From positions 1 through 16,320 of the forward strand of contig CAZFAP010000116.1 in NCBI GenBank assembly GCA_964516325.1: DNA of 16,320 nucleotides. The letters are read 5' to 3'. A program made the translations under genes and the position numbers. Below the pieces are notes generated by a model. That model was given only the letters and a program-made list of their open reading frames with translations, did not search any database and was not told the origin of the DNA. This DNA is from CAZFAP01 sp964516325 (GTDB lineage Bacteria > Auribacterota > JABMQX01). The first letter of the stretch is position 1, and every line of letters begins with the position of its first letter. This document shows, piece after piece, positions 13,929 to 16,320 of the stretch.

Positions 13929-14863
13929 AAACCTTGAGGGACGGCATGCGACAGACCCGGAAGAGTGGGGCGTGGGTATTGTGCCTTCTTGTCCTGGTCG
14001 CGGCAGGAGGGTGCGGCCGCCAGCCCGTCTTCCCTACCCCGCCGATCATCGAAGGCTGGGATTACTCCGAGCCGCCGAGGATTTTCAACCGCGAGACCCT
14101 CTTCCATTACATGAATGGGAAAGCCCGCTCGTATCTCGACTATGGCTTTCTGCAACTGGAGCATGCCCAGCTCGCGGCGTCCGGAGGCAAACCCACGGTT
14201 GACGTTGATGTCTATGACATGGGAAGCCCGAATGGCGCCTTCGGCATCTACTCCCTCGAGCGCGGCGATGAACTCCCCCTTCACTACAAAAAACGCCTGG
14301 GGTACATGATTGACTCGTCGCGCTTGTTCTGGAAAGGCCGCCACTATGTGGCAATCGCCAGTCCCAATCATTCACCCCAGACCGTTGACGCCATCAACGC
14401 TCTCTCCCTTCACGTCGAAAAAGCTCTCCCGGGCGAAGCCACCGAAATCCCAATCCTCGCCGCCTTTCCCGTCGAGGGCAAGATTCCCGAGAGCGAGCAG
14501 TACTTCGCCATCAACCTGATGGGATACGAGTTCATGGGCGGGGGATTCGTCGCCAAGTACGAGGAGAAAGGAAGGCGATTCAGACTCTTTCTGTCGCCAA
14601 AGGAATCGCCCGAGTCCGCCCGAAAAGCCTACTCCAAGCTCAAAGCTGCATTGTCCGAGCACGGAAGAGCTTCCGGAGAACAGGGCGGGATCGGTCAATC
14701 GGCATTCGCGGCTCGGGACGATTACCTTGGAAATTGGCTGGTCTCGATGAGCGGCAATTATATCGTGGGAGCTGTTGAGTTTCAGGACGAGGCACTGGCC
14801 CGAAAGCTGCTTGCGGAGCTTGCCCTTCTACTGCCGCGGCCAGCCCCTCCCCGTCCGAGTTAG
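13925..14863 (+). CDS. Putative lipoprotein of the DUF6599-like family
   Basis: Predicted 312-residue secreted protein of unknown function. A basic start and hydrophobic segment (about 16-29) end at C30 in VAAGGC, a lipobox-like site although the -3 residue is Ala. The mature part contains YLDYGFLQLEH and a VYDMGSPNGAFGIYS segment that I associate with DUF6599, a family of bacterial exported proteins without assigned role. ATG 13925 overlaps the previous stop (ATGA). In-frame ATG 13946 is an equally plausible start because GAGG lies six bases before it and it leaves a typical short lipoprotein signal of 22 residues. Export next to the Tat Fe-S protein suggests both act outside the cytoplasmic membrane, perhaps together. 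Confidence 0.75.
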   Translation: MKTLRDGMRQTRKSGAWVLCLLVLVAAGGCGRQPVFPTPPIIEGWDYSEPPRIFNRETLFHYMNGKARSYLDYGFLQLEHAQLAASGGKPTVDVDVYDMGSPNGAFGIYSLERGDELPLHYKKRLGYMIDSSRLFWKGRHYVAIASPNHSPQTVDAINALSLHVEKALPGEATEIPILAAFPVEGKIPESEQYFAINLMGYEFMGGGFVAKYEEKGRRFRLFLSPKESPESARKAYSKLKAALSEHGRASGEQGGIGQSAFAARDDYLGNWLVSMSGNYIVGAVEFQDEALARKLLAELALLLPRPAPPRPS

Positions 14864-14923
14864 GCCGAAAGAAATGGCCGCGACCGACCGGCTGCTTACA
14901 GGAGACGGGTCGTTGCCCTCTCG

Positions 14924-14941
14924 CAGGGCTTCATCGCCCTG
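14924..14941 (+). repeat. Hairpin between the lipoprotein and the activation-domain gene
   Basis: CAGGGC and GCCCTG arms flank a six-base loop, 18 bases before the next ATG. No T-run follows, so termination is unlikely. It might modulate translation of the downstream gene. Confidence 0.3.
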
Positions 14942-14959
14942 CTTGTCAAGAAGGGAGCA

Positions 14960-15652
14960 ATGCAGGAAGTCATTCTGGACAACATTTCGTTTCGTCTCGA
15001 TATCGGCGCCCTCCTGATGGCGCTTCACGTGAGGGAGGGAAACCCTTACGCAGAGACAGTCAAACACCTGGCTCGTGAAGCGGAACGTGTCGCCAGACCG
15101 AAGGGGCTTTACGGAGTCGCTTTCGTGGAAGCTAAGGGCGACGACTCCGTCATCGTTGACGGCACGACTTTGACCAGTCGCGTCCTGCGCGTGAACCTCG
15201 AACGGTCACATCGTGTCTTCCCCTACCTTGCGACATGCGGCAGAGAACTCGATGATTGGTCCAACTCAATCGTGGACAGACTGCACCGCTACTGGGCTGA
15301 CGCCATCAAAGAAATGGCTTTACATTCCGCGATCGAGGCGCTGAGCGAGGACCTGGCTCGGCGCTTTCGCCCCGGGCGAACTTCAACGATGAGCCCGGGC
15401 TCCCTGGAGGATTGGCCCCTCGAGGAGCAACGCGCGCTCTTCACGATTCTCGGCGACACAAAGCGAGCTATCGGGGTCGAGCTGACCGATACATCCGTGA
15501 TGGTGCCCACCAAATCCGTCTCGGGGATTCGCTTCTCGACAGATGAAGATTTCGAAAGCTGCCAACTCTGCCCGCGAGAGAATTGTCCCGGACGAAGGTC
15601 GCCCTACGACGCGGGGCTTTACGAAAGAAAGTATCGCCACAGGAAAGACTGA
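14960..15652 (+). CDS. Stand-alone vitamin B12-dependent methionine synthase activation-domain protein
   Basis: Predicted 230-residue cytoplasmic protein. The second half has the activation-domain hallmarks: SPGSLEDWPLEEQ at 145-157, an IGVELTDTSVMVPTKSVSG stretch at 171-189, and a cysteine tail C201-x2-C204-x4-C209 followed by GRRSPYD. In MetH this domain binds AdoMet for reductive methylation of oxidised cobalamin; stand-alone versions occur with split MetH or other corrinoid methyltransferases. The cysteine tail, not part of E. coli MetH, could hold an Fe-S cluster or help bind the corrinoid. ATG 14960 follows AAGGGAG closely. No methyltransferase or corrinoid protein gene is in the window, so its partner is unknown, and its link to the two upstream exported proteins is unclear. 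Confidence 0.85.
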   Translation: MQEVILDNISFRLDIGALLMALHVREGNPYAETVKHLAREAERVARPKGLYGVAFVEAKGDDSVIVDGTTLTSRVLRVNLERSHRVFPYLATCGRELDDWSNSIVDRLHRYWADAIKEMALHSAIEALSEDLARRFRPGRTSTMSPGSLEDWPLEEQRALFTILGDTKRAIGVELTDTSVMVPTKSVSGIRFSTDEDFESCQLCPRENCPGRRSPYDAGLYERKYRHRKD

Positions 15653-15668
15653 CGTTCAGCCGTCAACA

Positions 15669-15684
15669 GCGCGGTAACCCGCGC
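15669..15684. terminator. GC-rich hairpin between converging genes, possible terminator
   Basis: GCGCGG and CCGCGC arms flank a TAAC loop, 17 bases after the stop of the activation-domain gene and between two convergent genes. It lacks a T-run on either side, so it is only a weak candidate for a bidirectional or Rho-assisted terminator. Confidence 0.35.
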
Positions 15685-15728
15685 GCCGAAGGGTGACCCA
15701 TTTGGCCACAGCGCGCCACCTGTGTTCT

Positions 15729-16320
15729 TCATTTGGCAGCGGCGACTTTCATCCGCTGGATGAAACCCATCTCCTCCGCGTCAAGCTGGTCGAACAACCT
15801 CGCGTCTCGCATGTCGAATGAACGGCGGGGCTTTCCCTCCGGCTTGTGTTTCTGGTCTCCGTTGTGGAGGCACCAGCCCGCGGCGCCGCCATCTTTGGCT
15901 TGCGCCAAATCGAGCAAAAAATCATCCGTTTTCGGCTCCCAGTGGCCTGGGTCATAATTTCGGCGGAACGGCTCCTGGTAATGCACGGGAACGACCCGCC
16001 CCAACTCCTTCATCCACTCAGAGTATTTCGTCGTCTGCTCGGACGTCTGCCCCGGAGAACGAGCGTCGCGCGGTCTGTGCGGAGCTATGAAATCCACACG
16101 CACCTCCTGAAGATACCGGCGCAGCTCGTCTTTCGTCATGTCCCCTGCGTGGGATGCCGTAACGAGCCGGCTCCGATCAAGCTCCCTCACGAGCTTCCGC
16201 AGTTCGATCAGTTCCTCAAATGAAACAAACCTCTTGTCCTTGATGTTCCGTTCGTTCGCCAGGTCGAGATACCAGTTTCGCTGGGACTTGAGGGCCGTGA
16301 CGATGGTCTGAACTCCGCGG
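15729..16320 (-). CDS. Glycoside-hydrolase-like TIM-barrel protein, C-terminal part (5' end beyond window)
   Basis: The last 196 residues of a longer protein whose start lies beyond 16320. The in-frame GTG at 16190 is internal, since coding continues upstream to the window edge. Near the beginning of the visible part WYLDLANERN contains the Asn-Glu pair typical of clan GH-A acid/base strands. Later VPVHYQEPFRR has a Glu in a position that could be the nucleophile, and GAAGWCLHNG resembles the last barrel strand. This suggests a cellulase- or mannanase-like glycoside hydrolase or a relative; family and substrate cannot be named. It converges on the plus-strand operon and seems unrelated to the hydrogenase genes. 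Confidence 0.6.
   Translation of the reverse strand, partial: RGVQTIVTALKSQRNWYLDLANERNIKDKRFVSFEELIELRKLVRELDRSRLVTASHAGDMTKDELRRYLQEVRVDFIAPHRPRDARSPGQTSEQTTKYSEWMKELGRVVPVHYQEPFRRNYDPGHWEPKTDDFLLDLAQAKDGGAAGWCLHNGDQKHKPEGKPRRSFDMRDARLFDQLDAEEMGFIQRMKVAAAK

Noticed and set aside
14864..14959. In-frame extension of the activation-domain protein back to the lipoprotein stop
   Set aside because: The frame is open and looks partly coding, but has no start codon or ribosome-binding site before ATG 14960; a readthrough fusion is not supported.

Overview
The window comes from a GC-rich bacterial genome, probably an uncultured anaerobe. The Cache/HAMP histidine kinase with an NtrC-type regulator, the Fe-S electron-transfer proteins and the group 4 [NiFe]-hydrogenase genes resemble Desulfobacterota or a similar deep-branching lineage, but nothing here fixes the taxon. 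There are no rRNA or tRNA genes, transposases or CRISPR arrays.

Layout. (1) Positions 1-8674, all on the minus strand, form a tightly coupled nine-gene operon, read from right to left. It encodes a REC-pseudoREC protein with an unusual C-terminal domain; a receiver domain fused to an AsrA/HydB-like 4Fe-4S subunit; an AsrB/HydG-like FAD/NAD(P)/[2Fe-2S] subunit; a HycB-like polyferredoxin; and NuoH-, NuoB-, NuoC- and NuoD-like subunits, the last with both nickel-binding CxxC motifs. A NuoL/M-like ion-channel subunit leaves the window at position 1. (2) Positions 8675-9056 are intergenic, with a sigma-54-like promoter at 8745-8760, an upstream inverted repeat and a 14-bp palindrome. (3) Positions 9057-12421, minus strand, hold a sigma-54-dependent NtrC-family regulator and a membrane sensor kinase behind a good sigma-70-like promoter (12475-12503). 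(4) Positions 12729-15652, plus strand, hold a Tat-exported aldo/keto-reductase-fold Fe-S protein, a DUF6599-like lipoprotein and a stand-alone methionine-synthase-activation-domain protein. (5) From 15729 to the right edge, minus strand, is the 3' part of a glycoside-hydrolase-like gene.

How the parts may work together (inference). The kinase senses an extracytoplasmic or redox-related cue and phosphorylates the NtrC-type regulator, which activates the hydrogenase operon from the sigma-54 promoter. The operon encodes a membrane, ion-translocating [NiFe]-hydrogenase with a soluble NAD(P)H-oxidoreductase module of AsrA/AsrB type. Its first two products carry receiver domains closely similar to that of the NtrC protein and with all phosphorylation residues intact. 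One of these receivers is fused directly to the electron-transfer subunit. This suggests one phosphorelay acting on both transcription and the electron input of the enzyme, and it is the most novel feature of the window. The C-terminal domain of the first operon gene has a layout like an M52 hydrogenase-maturation protease without recognisable catalytic residues, a second unusual fusion.
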